Shown here: positions 14,408 through 21,673 of the stretch, piece by piece
How positions within the stretch are numbered: the stretch's first letter is position 1
Layout of the letters: each line of letters begins with the position of its first letter
From: an uncultured Clostridia bacterium
Lineage (GTDB): Bacteria > Bacillota > Clostridia > Oscillospirales > Oscillospiraceae
DNA length: 38,879 nucleotides
Assembly (NCBI GenBank): GCA_947307255.1
Contig: CAMZIO010000016.1
Location: 1-38,879 of the forward strand
Direction of reading: 5' to 3'
The notes under the pieces: model-generated
What the model was told of the DNA's origin: nothing
Database searches by the model: none
Seen by the model: the letters and a program-made list of their open reading frames with translations, nothing else
Made by a program: the position numbers and the translations under genes

Positions 14408-15379
14408 ATGAGCAAGAAGAAAAACCGTTCTTATTTTAAATGCCCAAATATACTGCTCCGAGACGATCGGCTGTCTTTTGCCACGCGTCGCGTCGGCGCG
14501 GTGCTGTTTGCCTATTCCAATGCCAAGGGCGAGTGCAAAAAAAGTTATGAGCAGATCGCACGCCTTGCCAAGGTCTCTATGGCTACCGCTGCGTCCGCCG
14601 TGCGCGCGCTGGCGACGTGCGGCTATCTCACCTTCTCGACCACCAAACGATACTGCAGACAGCTCCGCGGCGTGGGCTACGGGCGGAACTCTTACACGCT
14701 TGATCTGTCCGTGTTGAAGCAAGAGCAAGGCTATACTTTCGTCAAAAGGGATGTTTTCAGCCACGAACTGACCGACTCCGCCTTTGTCATTTTTCTGAGC
14801 ATTCTCAGCTTCCAGGGGAACAATGACCGTATGTGGCCCAGTATCCGAAAGCTGCAAAAAGCGACCGGCGCAGCATGCTCCACCATCTGCGCCGGTCTTA
14901 GGCTGCTCAAAAGATTACCTACCCTCATTGTGCAGCTTGTTTTGAAAAAGAACGGGACGTTTGCAGCCAACACCTATCGGTCGGCAACCGTATCCGTTTC
15001 GGTAGGTTGCGACGAAGATGCTACGGCCACAGTCGACATCGCCTGCCATCCTTCATCAGTTATACATTCTAACACTATATGCAAGGTTTTGCAAGGTCTT
15101 AGGCGCATTTTTTCTTGTAGAGGGGTACTCCGAAATTTAGCAAACAAGGTTATTACTTACACAACGATAAGATTTACAAGAGGAGAAAGAGGATCGACTT
15201 ACCCCGCGCGCGCGCAAGATGTCCGTGTTGCACGGACATCTTCTTTTTCCCTCATGTATCCGTTTCTCCCGCCGTTTTCCCGTACCGTGCCTCCATCTCC
15301 TCGTCCGGCACGTACTCCATCAGCTCGCCTGGCTGGACGTCCAGGAGCGCGCAAAGGCGGTCCAGTACAATCGGGCTAA
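14408..15379 (+). CDS. HTH (winged-helix) replication-type protein of a mobile element; C-terminus doubtful
   Basis: Starts at ATG 14408 after AAAGGAAA. Residues ~10-100 (FKCPNILLRDDRLSFATRRVGAVLFAY..., YEQIARLAKVSMATAASAVRALATCGYL) and ~110-170 (SAFVIFLSILSFQG..., WPSIRKLQKATGAACSTICAGLRLL) form two winged-helix units like the HTH_36 replication/regulator proteins of phages and plasmids. After ~residue 230 the sequence turns into Arg/Pro/Ser-rich text that reads through a strong terminator (15216-15247) and through the opposite XRE gene. The real end is therefore probably earlier, with a frameshift or point loss of a stop somewhere in 15000-15200. Confidence 0.65.
   Translation: MSKKKNRSYFKCPNILLRDDRLSFATRRVGAVLFAYSNAKGECKKSYEQIARLAKVSMATAASAVRALATCGYLTFSTTKRYCRQLRGVGYGRNSYTLDLSVLKQEQGYTFVKRDVFSHELTDSAFVIFLSILSFQGNNDRMWPSIRKLQKATGAACSTICAGLRLLKRLPTLIVQLVLKKNGTFAANTYRSATVSVSVGCDEDATATVDIACHPSSVIHSNTICKVLQGLRRIFSCRGVLRNLANKVITYTTIRFTRGERGSTYPARAQDVRVARTSSFSLMYPFLPPFSRTVPPSPRPARTPSARLAGRPGARKGGPVQSG
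15216..15247 (+). terminator. Terminator, 12-bp perfect stem
   Basis: AAGATGTCCGTG, loop TTG, CACGGACATCTT, then CTTTTT. It ends the preceding + strand gene and meets the convergent XRE gene. Confidence 0.85.
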
Positions 15380-15506
15380 GCCCACCCGTGTGGTCTTTGA
15401 GCCCCTTGTACGTTGCATTGCCGATAATCCCCGCGTTTCGGATAAAGTACGTCGTAATTCCGCGTTCCTTCAGCAGCCGAAGCAGCTTGTCATAAACGAT
15501 GGCCAT
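15252..15506 (-). CDS. XRE-family (Cro/CI-type) transcriptional regulator
   Basis: An 84-residue protein from ATG 15504-15506 with GGGAGG nine bases upstream and an extended -10 promoter. YDKLLRLLKERGITTYFIRNAGIIGNATYKGLKDHTGGLSPIVLDRLCALLDVQPGELMEYVPD is the HTH_26/XRE fold common in Clostridia mobile elements. It probably represses element promoters; the palindromes at 14.2 kb are candidates. It is divergent from the small + strand genes. Confidence 0.85.
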   Translation of the reverse strand: MAIVYDKLLRLLKERGITTYFIRNAGIIGNATYKGLKDHTGGLSPIVLDRLCALLDVQPGELMEYVPDEEMEARYGKTAGETDT

Positions 15507-15531
15507 AGCGTTACCTCCCTAAGTTTGTCTG

Positions 15532-15540
15532 ATTATACCA
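15532..15540 (-). promoter_or_regulatory. Extended -10 promoter of the XRE gene
   Basis: TGGTATAAT on the minus strand (TATAAT at 15532-15537). No good -35 box is seen, which fits an extended -10 promoter that might be autoregulated. Confidence 0.55.
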
Positions 15541-15608
15541 CGAATAGCAAGAAATAGCATATATCACATTGCACAAAAGCCGGCGTAAAAGATTGGATGT
15601 TCTGCCTA

Positions 15609-15637
15609 TTGCATATGCACTATATTTAGGGCATAAT
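15609..15637 (+). promoter_or_regulatory. SigA promoter for the small + strand genes
   Basis: TTGCAT (15609-15614), 17 bases, CATAAT (15632-15637). It faces right, divergent from the XRE promoter. Confidence 0.6.
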
Positions 15638-15686
15638 GTTTATAGAAGAAAACATACTTTTGGACCTGCTGTTTTGGAGGTGCGTT

Positions 15687-15872
15687 ATGAAGGTTGCAAA
15701 ATTGTGGTTGAAGGTATCGAGCGATCAGTATGAACTGCCTCTTGCCGTGGCCGACTCCGCGGTAGAGCTGGCCACACTGTGCGGTGTAACTGTGAATACA
15801 ATTTACGCGCAGATGAGTCGGGTCCGGGCTGGTACATTGTCTTCCTGCCCTTACATCTGCGTTGTTCTTTAA
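15687..15872 (+). CDS. Small HTH-like mobile-element protein
   Basis: A 61-residue protein read from ATG 15687, with GGAGGTG just upstream; the earlier ATG at 15636 has no ribosome site and overlaps the promoter. MKVAKLWLKVSSDQYELPLAVADSAVELATLCGVTVNTIYAQMSRVRAG has a helix-turn-helix-like ELATLCGVTVNTIYAQMS segment. It belongs to a common family of tiny regulators of unknown target in Clostridia elements. Confidence 0.7.
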   Translation: MKVAKLWLKVSSDQYELPLAVADSAVELATLCGVTVNTIYAQMSRVRAGTLSSCPYICVVL

Positions 15873-15888
15873 GATGGGAGGATCGATC

Positions 15889-16137
15889 ATGGTTCTTTGG
15901 GAATCTATATTTTCAGCTTTTCGTTTGACTTCCATACGAGAGTTGGTCTGCGGATTGCTGCTTCTTTTGATCTTGTCTCTTCTTCCTTTCTTACTCGGCA
16001 TCCTCTGCGGATGCGCCATACTTCGGTTCGAGCAGCGGCAGGAAAGTGCAGATACCAGCGCTCTTGATCAAGAGCAAGAGCGCCGGCACAATGCTTATGT
16101 ACGCGACCTGCTGCGCCAGATAGAAGCGCTTGAATAA
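15889..16137 (+). CDS. Small single-pass membrane protein
   Basis: An 82-residue protein from ATG 15889 with GGGAGGA upstream. One strong transmembrane segment (LVCGLLLLLILSLLPFLLGI) is followed by a charged cytoplasmic helix (FEQRQESADTSALDQEQERRHNAYVRDLLRQIEAL) likely to coil. Function unknown. It ends inside the promoter of the fic gene. Confidence 0.6.
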   Translation: MVLWESIFSAFRLTSIRELVCGLLLLLILSLLPFLLGILCGCAILRFEQRQESADTSALDQEQERRHNAYVRDLLRQIEALE

Positions 16138-16158
16138 GCGCAGGTCGCGTGCTATAAT
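16130..16158 (+). promoter_or_regulatory. SigA promoter of the fic gene
   Basis: TTGAAT (16130-16135), 17 bases, extended TGC and TATAAT (16153-16158). The fic gene therefore has its own promoter, overlapping the end of the upstream gene. Confidence 0.7.
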
Positions 16159-16192
16159 AACGGCAGCAGGAAGAACGAAAGAGGTGAATTTC

Positions 16193-16918
16193 ATGACGAG
16201 ACGCGAAAACGTGTTTTTAGCAAAGAAGCTGTTTACGGAGCTCGTCTTTAATACGGCCTACATTGAAGGCGTTAATGTAACCTTTCCTCAGACTCAGGCA
16301 ATCCTCGACGGAGCGATTGTGAACAATGTGCCAGTTTCCGAGATACAGACCGTGCTTAATTTGAGAGACGCCTGGCGTTTCTGCCTTGACACGCTCGACG
16401 AACCGTTGACGCTTGATTACGTCTGCAAAGTAAATGCGTTAGTGTCGAGGAATGAAAGCCTTGCGTGGGGAACGCTGCGCACTGGCGCAGTCAGCGTAAG
16501 CGGCACGGATTACGTGCCGGCAATACCCAACGAAAAAGAAGTATCTAAAGTAATCAATACAATTGCGCAGCTTGTGGACCCTCAAGACCGCGCGGCAGAG
16601 TACTTTTGCTACGCCGTTCGATCTCAGCTCTTTTGGGACGGAAACAAACGCACCTCCACCATCGTTGCGAGTAAGATTTTAATTGCCGAAGGCGCCGGCG
16701 TGCTGACAATCGGGAAGGCGGATGCCGTCGGCTTTAATGAGGCTCTGCTACATTACTACGATACTTGCGACAAAGAACCGTTGAAAGAGTGTTTGTATAG
16801 CTGCGTAAAAACGCTGGATTCCTGCCCTCAATCCACGCCTGATGCCATCGCTGCCACTGCGCGGCGCATGACGGAGCTCGCCGTTGCCCAGGAACCGGAT
16901 GCCGAGCCGGAGTTATAA
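16193..16918 (+). CDS. Fic-family protein with Gln in place of the catalytic His
   Basis: A 241-residue protein from ATG 16193 (GAGGTG upstream). The Fic signature HxFx(D/E)GN(G/K)R reads Q145-L-F-W-D-G-N-K-R153, so the general base His is Gln while the nucleotide-binding GNKR is kept. T21-A-Y-I-E-G26 fits the inhibitory (S/T)xxxE(G/N) helix of class II Fic proteins, here at the N-terminus. Fic proteins transfer AMP or other groups to target hydroxyls. With Gln the reaction may be lost or altered. I believe this RSQLFWDGNKRTS form recurs in Firmicutes relatives. It stands alone with its own promoter and terminator. Confidence 0.85.
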   Translation: MTRRENVFLAKKLFTELVFNTAYIEGVNVTFPQTQAILDGAIVNNVPVSEIQTVLNLRDAWRFCLDTLDEPLTLDYVCKVNALVSRNESLAWGTLRTGAVSVSGTDYVPAIPNEKEVSKVINTIAQLVDPQDRAAEYFCYAVRSQLFWDGNKRTSTIVASKILIAEGAGVLTIGKADAVGFNEALLHYYDTCDKEPLKECLYSCVKTLDSCPQSTPDAIAATARRMTELAVAQEPDAEPEL

Positions 16919-16929
16919 ATCATAAAGAA

Positions 16930-16970
16930 AACCGCGACGGGTCTTCCCCGATCGCGGTTGTTTCTGTTTT
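16930..16970 (+). terminator. Terminator of fic
   Basis: AACCGCGA..TCGCGGTT outer stem with CGGG/CCCG inside, then GTTTCTGTTTT. Confidence 0.8.
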
Positions 16971-17041
16971 GTTAACTTTTTTGAGAAAAACCCTTGCTAT
17001 TCCCCAAATGTCGTGTTATCATTCGGGCGTAAAGCACGGCA

Positions 17042-17103
17042 GTCACGCTAAAAGGCTGTCCCCCGCCGTTCAGACCGGCGGGGGACAAAATTAGATGTGA
17101 CTA
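17042..17103. other. Long hairpin with 12-bp GC core
   Basis: TGTCCCCCGCCG and CGGCGGGGGACA form a perfect core. Flanking CTAA/TTAG and AGTCAC/GTGACT extend it to a ~62-base symmetric structure. No T-run follows on the + strand, so it is not a normal terminator. It could be a small repeat element, an operator or part of the neighbouring RNA's upstream region. Confidence 0.5.
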
Positions 17104-17169
17104 TCGTGTGCACCTCGAAAACCCTGTATCAAGTTTTCGTGAGACAAACGATAACGCAAAAAAAGGGCG

Positions 17170-17198
17170 TTGTCAAGTAGTTTTGCAAAAACTATGGG
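17170..17198 (+). promoter_or_regulatory. Probable promoter of the structured RNA
   Basis: TTGTCA (17170-17175), 17 bases, then TATGGG (17193-17198), a weak -10. The predicted start at ~17205 falls right at the base of the RNA's closing stem, which supports it. Confidence 0.45.
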
Positions 17199-17204
17199 GA
17201 AAAT

Positions 17205-17516
17205 AGTCGAAACAGACGTTGCCCGCAGTGGAACTGTATCCTATGGAGACAGAACGGGCAGATACTTCCTACAGCCATAGCTTCGAGGGCTTGATACACC
17301 CTCAGCACGCATTGGGTGGGCGTCCAACTCGTACGGACGAGGCTACACAGCGGCAGGTCGGCATCAACGTATAATGCCTTGACGCAGGAAACCGTCGCTT
17401 GATCGAATAGACGTGGGGCGAGAGTCCCTGCAGCCTATGCACTGTTTCGATCTTTGAAAATGGATAGAGGGAGTAGTCTGCCCTTTGCAGGAAACTCCCT
17501 GTATCCATTTTTTGAT
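17205..17516 (+). ncRNA. Structured non-coding RNA of unassigned class
   Basis: No credible ORF lies here. The segment is closed by TCGAAACAG (17208-17216) pairing with CTGTTTCGA (17442-17451). Inside are at least six hairpins: GCCCG/CGGGC (17221/17255), CTGT/ACAG within it, GAGGG/CCCTC (17285/17299), CGTCC/GGACG (17321/17335), GGCAT/ATGCC (17360/17374) and GACG/CGTC (17381/17393). A promoter sits just upstream and a strong terminator follows, ending against the tRNA-Val 3' end. It does not show the marks of RNase P, tmRNA or SRP RNA. Size, closing stem and Clostridia host fit classes such as raiA RNA or 6S-like RNA, but I cannot assign it by eye. Confidence 0.6.
17457..17513. terminator. Bidirectional terminator between the RNA and tRNA-Val
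   Basis: ATGGATA-AGGGAGT pairs with ACTCCCT-TATCCAT, with a small CTGC/GCAG hairpin in the loop. TTTTTT follows on the + strand and TTTTC on the minus strand, so it can end both the structured RNA and the tRNA-Val transcript. Confidence 0.8.
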
Positions 17517-17591
17517 GGTGCGCGGTACAGGACTCGAACCTGTGACCCCATGCACGTCAAGCATGTGCTCTACCAGCTGAGCTAACCGCGC
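17516..17591 (-). tRNA. tRNA-Val (anticodon GAC)
   Basis: A full 76-nt cloverleaf with acceptor stem GCGCGGT/ACCGCGC, anticodon loop TTGACGT (GAC), TPsiC arm GGTTCGAGTCC and encoded CCA. Its 3' end faces the mobile-element region to the left, a typical integration side. Confidence 0.97.
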
Positions 17592-17606
17592 AAACCGAAC
17601 AATAGG

Positions 17607-17636
17607 ATATTACACCCAGCGCACGGCAAATGTCAA
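17607..17636 (-). promoter_or_regulatory. Promoter of tRNA-Val
   Basis: Minus strand: TTGACA (17631-17636), 18 bases, TAATAT (17607-17612). Confidence 0.75.
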
Positions 17637-17719
17637 CTCTTTTTTTCATTTTCTCAAACATTTTCTGCGAGGGGAGACTATTTACAGCATACGCCAAGCG
17701 GCGGGAATTGTAAAGATGG

Positions 17720-17759
17720 AAAAATGACAGAAAAATGAGTGTGTTTTTCTGTCATTTTT
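17720..17759. terminator. AT-rich bidirectional hairpin
   Basis: AAAAATGACAGAAAAA and TTTTTCTGTCATTTTT form a 16-bp stem around an 8-base loop. It separates the tRNA-Val promoter from the DUF1846 gene promoter. Confidence 0.55.
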
Positions 17760-17774
17760 CTTCGTCGTCTTTTC

Positions 17775-17803
17775 TTGTCAATGGGCGGCGGATTCGCTAT
17801 AAT
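17775..17803 (+). promoter_or_regulatory. SigA promoter of the DUF1846 gene
   Basis: TTGTCA (17775-17780), 17 bases, TATAAT (17798-17803); GGAGG and ATG follow at 17845. Confidence 0.8.
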
Positions 17804-17844
17804 GGATTTGGTTTTTTGAGTACGCTTTCTTTGGAGGTACCGCC

Positions 17845-19329
17845 ATGCGCAGAATCGGTTTTGATAACGACCAATACCTTTCCCTGCAATCCGCTCACAT
17901 CCGCGAACGCATCGACCAGTTCGGCGGTAAGCTGTATCTGGAATTCGGCGGCAAGCTGTTCGACGATTTTCACGCCGCCCGCGTTCTGCCCGGCTTTCAG
18001 CCGGACAGTAAGATCCGTATGCTCCAGCAGCTGCGCGACGCGGTGGAGATCGTAATCGCCGTCAACGCCAACGATATTGAGAAAAACAAGGTGCGCGGCG
18101 ACCTTGGCATTACCTATAACGACGATTGCCTGCGCTTGATCGACGCATTCCGCGCGCTGGGGCTATATGTGGGCAGCATCGTGGTTACGCAGTATGCCGG
18201 GCAGGGTTCGGCAGATGCGTTTTTAAAGCGTCTGGCCGCCCTGGGGGTGAAGAGCTACCGCCACTATCCCATCGTGGGCTACCCCTCCGACGTGGCTCAT
18301 ATCGTCAGCGACGACGGCTTCGGGAAAAACGATTATATCGAGACCTCGCGCTCCCTCGTCGTGGTTACGGCGCCCGGTCCCGGCAGCGGGAAAATGGCCA
18401 CCTGCCTCTCCCAGCTCTATCACGAGCATCGCCACGGCATCAACGCGGGTTACGCCAAGTTTGAGACCTTCCCCATCTGGAATCTGCCGCTCAAGCACCC
18501 GGTCAACCTTGCCTACGAGGCGGCAACCGCCGACCTCAACGACGTAAATATGATCGACCCCTTCCATCTGGAGGCTTACGGCGTTACCACGGTGAATTAC
18601 AACCGCGACGTGGAGATTTTCCCCGTCCTGCGCGCCATGTTCGAGCGGCTGCAGGGCTCGTGCCCCTATCAGTCGCCCACTGACATGGGCGTGAATATGG
18701 CTGGCAACTGCATCGTGGACGACGAAGCCTGCCGCGAGGCGTCCCGGTTGGAGATCCTGCGCCGCTATTATGACGCACAGGTGCAGCACGCGCGCGGCCA
18801 GGCGGAGGATTGCCAGCTCCGGAAGCTGGAACTCGTCATGCAGCAGGCGGACGTAACGAGCGAGATCTGCCCCGCCGTCGCCACGTCTCTGGAAAAGGCC
18901 GAGGAAACCGGCGCGCCCGCCGGCGCGATGGTGCTGCCGGACGGCTCTGTCGTTACCGGAAAAACCACCTCGCTGCTCGGCGCGTCCGCGGCACTGCTGC
19001 TCAACGCGCTCAAGCACATGGGCGGGATCGACAGCAGCTTTGACCTGATCTCCTCCTCGGTGATCGAGCCGATCTGTCGTCTCAAGACGGAAAACCTCCA
19101 TCAGGGCAATCCACGTCTCCACTCGGACGAGGTGCTCATTGCCCTGTCCATCAGCGCGCTGACCAATCCCATTGCAGCCCGCGCGCAGACGCAGCTGAAC
19201 TCTCTGCGCGGCTGCGACGCGCACTTCTCCGTGATCATTTCGGAGGAGGATATCCGCCTTTACAAGCGCCTGGGCATCCACGTTACCTGTGAGCCGCGCT
19301 ATGAGGTCAAAAAGCTATACCACAAATAA
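17845..19329 (+). CDS. DUF1846 domain-containing protein
   Basis: A 494-residue protein covering the whole DUF1846 family length. It starts MRRIGFDNDQYLSLQSAHIR after GGAGG. A phosphate-binding loop PGPGSGKMA lies at ~176-184, and conserved stretches include FDDFHAARVLPGF and NMAGNCIVDDEACREASR. The family is widespread in Firmicutes; structures exist but the reaction is not established, and the loop suggests a nucleotide or phosphate ligand. Single-gene unit with its own promoter and terminator. High GC, typical of the core here. Confidence 0.93.
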   Translation: MRRIGFDNDQYLSLQSAHIRERIDQFGGKLYLEFGGKLFDDFHAARVLPGFQPDSKIRMLQQLRDAVEIVIAVNANDIEKNKVRGDLGITYNDDCLRLIDAFRALGLYVGSIVVTQYAGQGSADAFLKRLAALGVKSYRHYPIVGYPSDVAHIVSDDGFGKNDYIETSRSLVVVTAPGPGSGKMATCLSQLYHEHRHGINAGYAKFETFPIWNLPLKHPVNLAYEAATADLNDVNMIDPFHLEAYGVTTVNYNRDVEIFPVLRAMFERLQGSCPYQSPTDMGVNMAGNCIVDDEACREASRLEILRRYYDAQVQHARGQAEDCQLRKLELVMQQADVTSEICPAVATSLEKAEETGAPAGAMVLPDGSVVTGKTTSLLGASAALLLNALKHMGGIDSSFDLISSSVIEPICRLKTENLHQGNPRLHSDEVLIALSISALTNPIAARAQTQLNSLRGCDAHFSVIISEEDIRLYKRLGIHVTCEPRYEVKKLYHK

Positions 19330-19345
19330 TCGTCAGAAAATGTTG

Positions 19346-19377
19346 GCACGCAGGGGTGCTCCCCTGCGTGCTTTTTT
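19346..19377 (+). terminator. Terminator of the DUF1846 gene
   Basis: GCACGCAGGGG, loop TGCT, CCCCTGCGTGC, then TTTTTT. It lies only 15 bases before the tex start, so tex relies on read-through or on an undetected promoter. Confidence 0.88.
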
Positions 19378-19391
19378 CGGAAAGGACTGCT

Positions 19392-21551
19392 ATGGACAGC
19401 ATCGTAACGATCCTCGCGCGCGAATTGGGGCAGAGCGCCGCATACGTGGAAAACGTCATCCGCCTGCTCGACGAGGGCAACACCGTCCCCTTTATCGCCC
19501 GCTACCGCAAAGAGCTGCACGGCTCCATGGACGACACCACCCTGCGCACGCTGGAGCAGCGGCTTGCCTATCTGCGCTCTCTGCAGGAGCGGCGCGAAAC
19601 GGTAAAAAACACCATTGCCGAGCAAGGGAAGCTGACGGATGCGCTCGCCGCGGCCATCGACGGCGCGCAGACGCTGTCGGAGGTGGAGGACCTCTACCGT
19701 CCGTATAAACCCAAGCGCCGCACGCGCGCTACGATCGCCAAAGAGAAGGGACTTGATCCGCTCGCGCAGGCACTGTTCGCCCAATCCCCCTCGCTGGGGG
19801 ATATCCGCGCGCTCGCCGCACAGTATATCGACGCAGACAAGGGCGTGGCCGACGCCGAGGAGGCGCTCGCCGGCGCGTCCGACGTCATTGCCGAGCAGAT
19901 TTCCGACGACGCCGCGCTTCGCAAGGCCCTGCGCGCCCTGCTGGAGCGCAGGGGAACGCTGCGCTCCGTCGCCGCCGGGGACGCCGACAGCGTCTACCGC
20001 CTCTACTACGATTTCACCCAACCCGTCGCCAGGCTCGCCGGTTATCAGATCCTGGCGATCAACCGCGGCGAGAAGGAGGGGTTTTTAAAGGTCAGCGTAA
20101 CGCTGGAGCGCGAATGGGGACTCGGCCTCGTGTGGAATGCGGCGGTCAAGCCCGGCAGCAGCGCCTCCGGCTTCGTCCGCGCCGCCGCCGAGGACGCCTA
20201 TGATCGCCTGCTGTTCCCTTCGATGGAGCGCGAGATCCGCTCCTCTCTGACCGAAATCGCCGCCGAGGGCGCAATCCGGACGTTCGCGCTGAACCTCAAG
20301 CCGCTTTTGATGCAGCCGCCGGTCAAGGGCCACGTAACGATGGGACTTGACCCCGGCTATTCCCACGGCTGCAAGGTGGCCGTGGTGGACCCGACGGGCA
20401 AGGTGCTCGACACCGCCGTGGTCTACCCCACCTTCGGCGCACGGCAAAAGCGCGAGGCCATCGACCGCCTCGCCGCGCTGGTACGGCGGCACGGCGTAAC
20501 GCACCTCGCCATCGGCAACGGCACCGCCTCGCGCGAAACGGAGCAGATGGCCGTCGAACTGATCCGCGAGGTGGGCGGCGGGCTTTCGTATATGATCGTC
20601 AGCGAGTCCGGCGCCTCGGTCTACTCCGCCTCCAAGCTGGCGGCCGAGGAGTTCCCCGATTACGACGTCAACCTCCGATCCGCCGTGTCGATTGCGCGGC
20701 GGCTGCAGGACCCGCTCGCCGAGCTGGTGAAGATCGACCCCAAAGCCATCGGCGTCGGGCAGTATCAGCACGATATGCCGCAAAAGCGGCTGGACGAGAG
20801 TCTGGGAGCCGTGGTGGACGACTGCGTGAACGCCGTGGGCGTCGACCTGAACACCGCGTCCGCGCCGCTGCTGTCCCATGTTGCGGGACTCAACGCCACG
20901 ATCGCAAAAAACATCGTCGTTTACCGCGAAGAAAACGGCGCGTTTACCGCGCGCCGCGAGCTGCGCAGGGTCAGCAAGCTCGGCCCCAAGGCGTTCGAGC
21001 AGTGCGCGGGCTTCCTGCGCGTGCGCGAGAGCGAAAACGTGCTGGACAACACCGGCGTCCACCCCGAAAGCTACGCCGCCGCGGAGCGTCTGCTCGTCCT
21101 GCTCGGCTACGACAAGGCCGCGCTGCGGCGCGGCGCGCCGGGCGACCTGAGCAAACGGCTCGACAACTACGGCGCGGCGCGCGCGGCGGAGGCGTGCGGC
21201 GTGGGCGTGCCGACGCTGCGGGACATCGCCAGGGAGCTGGCAAAGCCCGGCCGCGACGTCCGCGACGATCTGCCCGCCCCCATCCTGCGCACCGACGTGC
21301 TGGAGATCGGGGACCTCAAGCCCGGCATGGTGCTCACCGGCACGGTGCGCAACGTGATCGACTTTGGCGTCTTCGTGGATATCGGCGTACATCAGGACGG
21401 TCTGGTGCACATCTCGCAGGTGTGCGATCGCTATATCAAGCACCCCAGCGAGGTCGTCGCCGTGGGCGACGTGGTGAAGGTTGCGGTGCTCTCCGTGGAC
21501 GAAAAGAAGCAGCGCATCTCGCTGTCCATGAAGCAGGCGCCGAAGGCATAA
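19392..21551 (+). CDS. tex: Tex-family transcription accessory protein
   Basis: A 719-residue protein, the usual length for Tex. The start is ATG 19392 (AAAGGA upstream); the ATG at 19356 lies in the terminator. Order: N-terminal helical Tex domain (FIARYRKELHGSMDD, EVEDLYRPYKPKRRTRA), YqgF/RNase H-like fold from ~residue 315 (MGLDPGYSHGCKVAVVD), helix-hairpin-helix region (~500-560), and C-terminal S1 RNA-binding domain (~640-715, LKPGMVLTGTVRNVIDFGVFVDIGVHQDGLVHIS). It binds nucleic acid and RNA polymerase and acts in transcript release and stress. Complete. Confidence 0.97.
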   Translation: MDSIVTILARELGQSAAYVENVIRLLDEGNTVPFIARYRKELHGSMDDTTLRTLEQRLAYLRSLQERRETVKNTIAEQGKLTDALAAAIDGAQTLSEVEDLYRPYKPKRRTRATIAKEKGLDPLAQALFAQSPSLGDIRALAAQYIDADKGVADAEEALAGASDVIAEQISDDAALRKALRALLERRGTLRSVAAGDADSVYRLYYDFTQPVARLAGYQILAINRGEKEGFLKVSVTLEREWGLGLVWNAAVKPGSSASGFVRAAAEDAYDRLLFPSMEREIRSSLTEIAAEGAIRTFALNLKPLLMQPPVKGHVTMGLDPGYSHGCKVAVVDPTGKVLDTAVVYPTFGARQKREAIDRLAALVRRHGVTHLAIGNGTASRETEQMAVELIREVGGGLSYMIVSESGASVYSASKLAAEEFPDYDVNLRSAVSIARRLQDPLAELVKIDPKAIGVGQYQHDMPQKRLDESLGAVVDDCVNAVGVDLNTASAPLLSHVAGLNATIAKNIVVYREENGAFTARRELRRVSKLGPKAFEQCAGFLRVRESENVLDNTGVHPESYAAAERLLVLLGYDKAALRRGAPGDLSKRLDNYGAARAAEACGVGVPTLRDIARELAKPGRDVRDDLPAPILRTDVLEIGDLKPGMVLTGTVRNVIDFGVFVDIGVHQDGLVHISQVCDRYIKHPSEVVAVGDVVKVAVLSVDEKKQRISLSMKQAPKA

Positions 21552-21599
21552 GGCGCGCGCAGCTCCACCAACAGGCGAGACGGCTGGAAATCTGCGTTA

Positions 21600-21628
21600 T
21601 TGAATCGGGCGGGAAAGCGCCGTACAAT
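21600..21628 (+). promoter_or_regulatory. SigA promoter of the XRE-TPR gene
   Basis: TTGAAT (21600-21605), 17 bases, TACAAT (21623-21628). Confidence 0.7.
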
Positions 21629-21673
21629 AAAGCTGCAATCCGGAAAGCGAACCCATTTGAGGAGGAAAAAAAC

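Noticed and set aside
17302..17508. Short minus-strand frames in the structured RNA region
   Set aside because: No ribosome site, cross the RNA hairpins and terminator.
17516..17591. tRNA-Val 3' end as an attachment site with a second copy in the window
   Set aside because: No second copy of the tRNA-Val 3' end was found by eye; only the position suggests it.
20085..21443. 452-codon minus-strand frame opposite tex, and similar long frames opposite the DUF1846 gene (18223-19281)
   Set aside because: High-GC antisense shadows; composition is His/Arg/Ala-rich without domain signatures.
21002..21673. Upstream extension of the XRE-TPR frame
   Set aside because: Lies inside tex in another frame; the promoter and GGAGG place the start at 21674.
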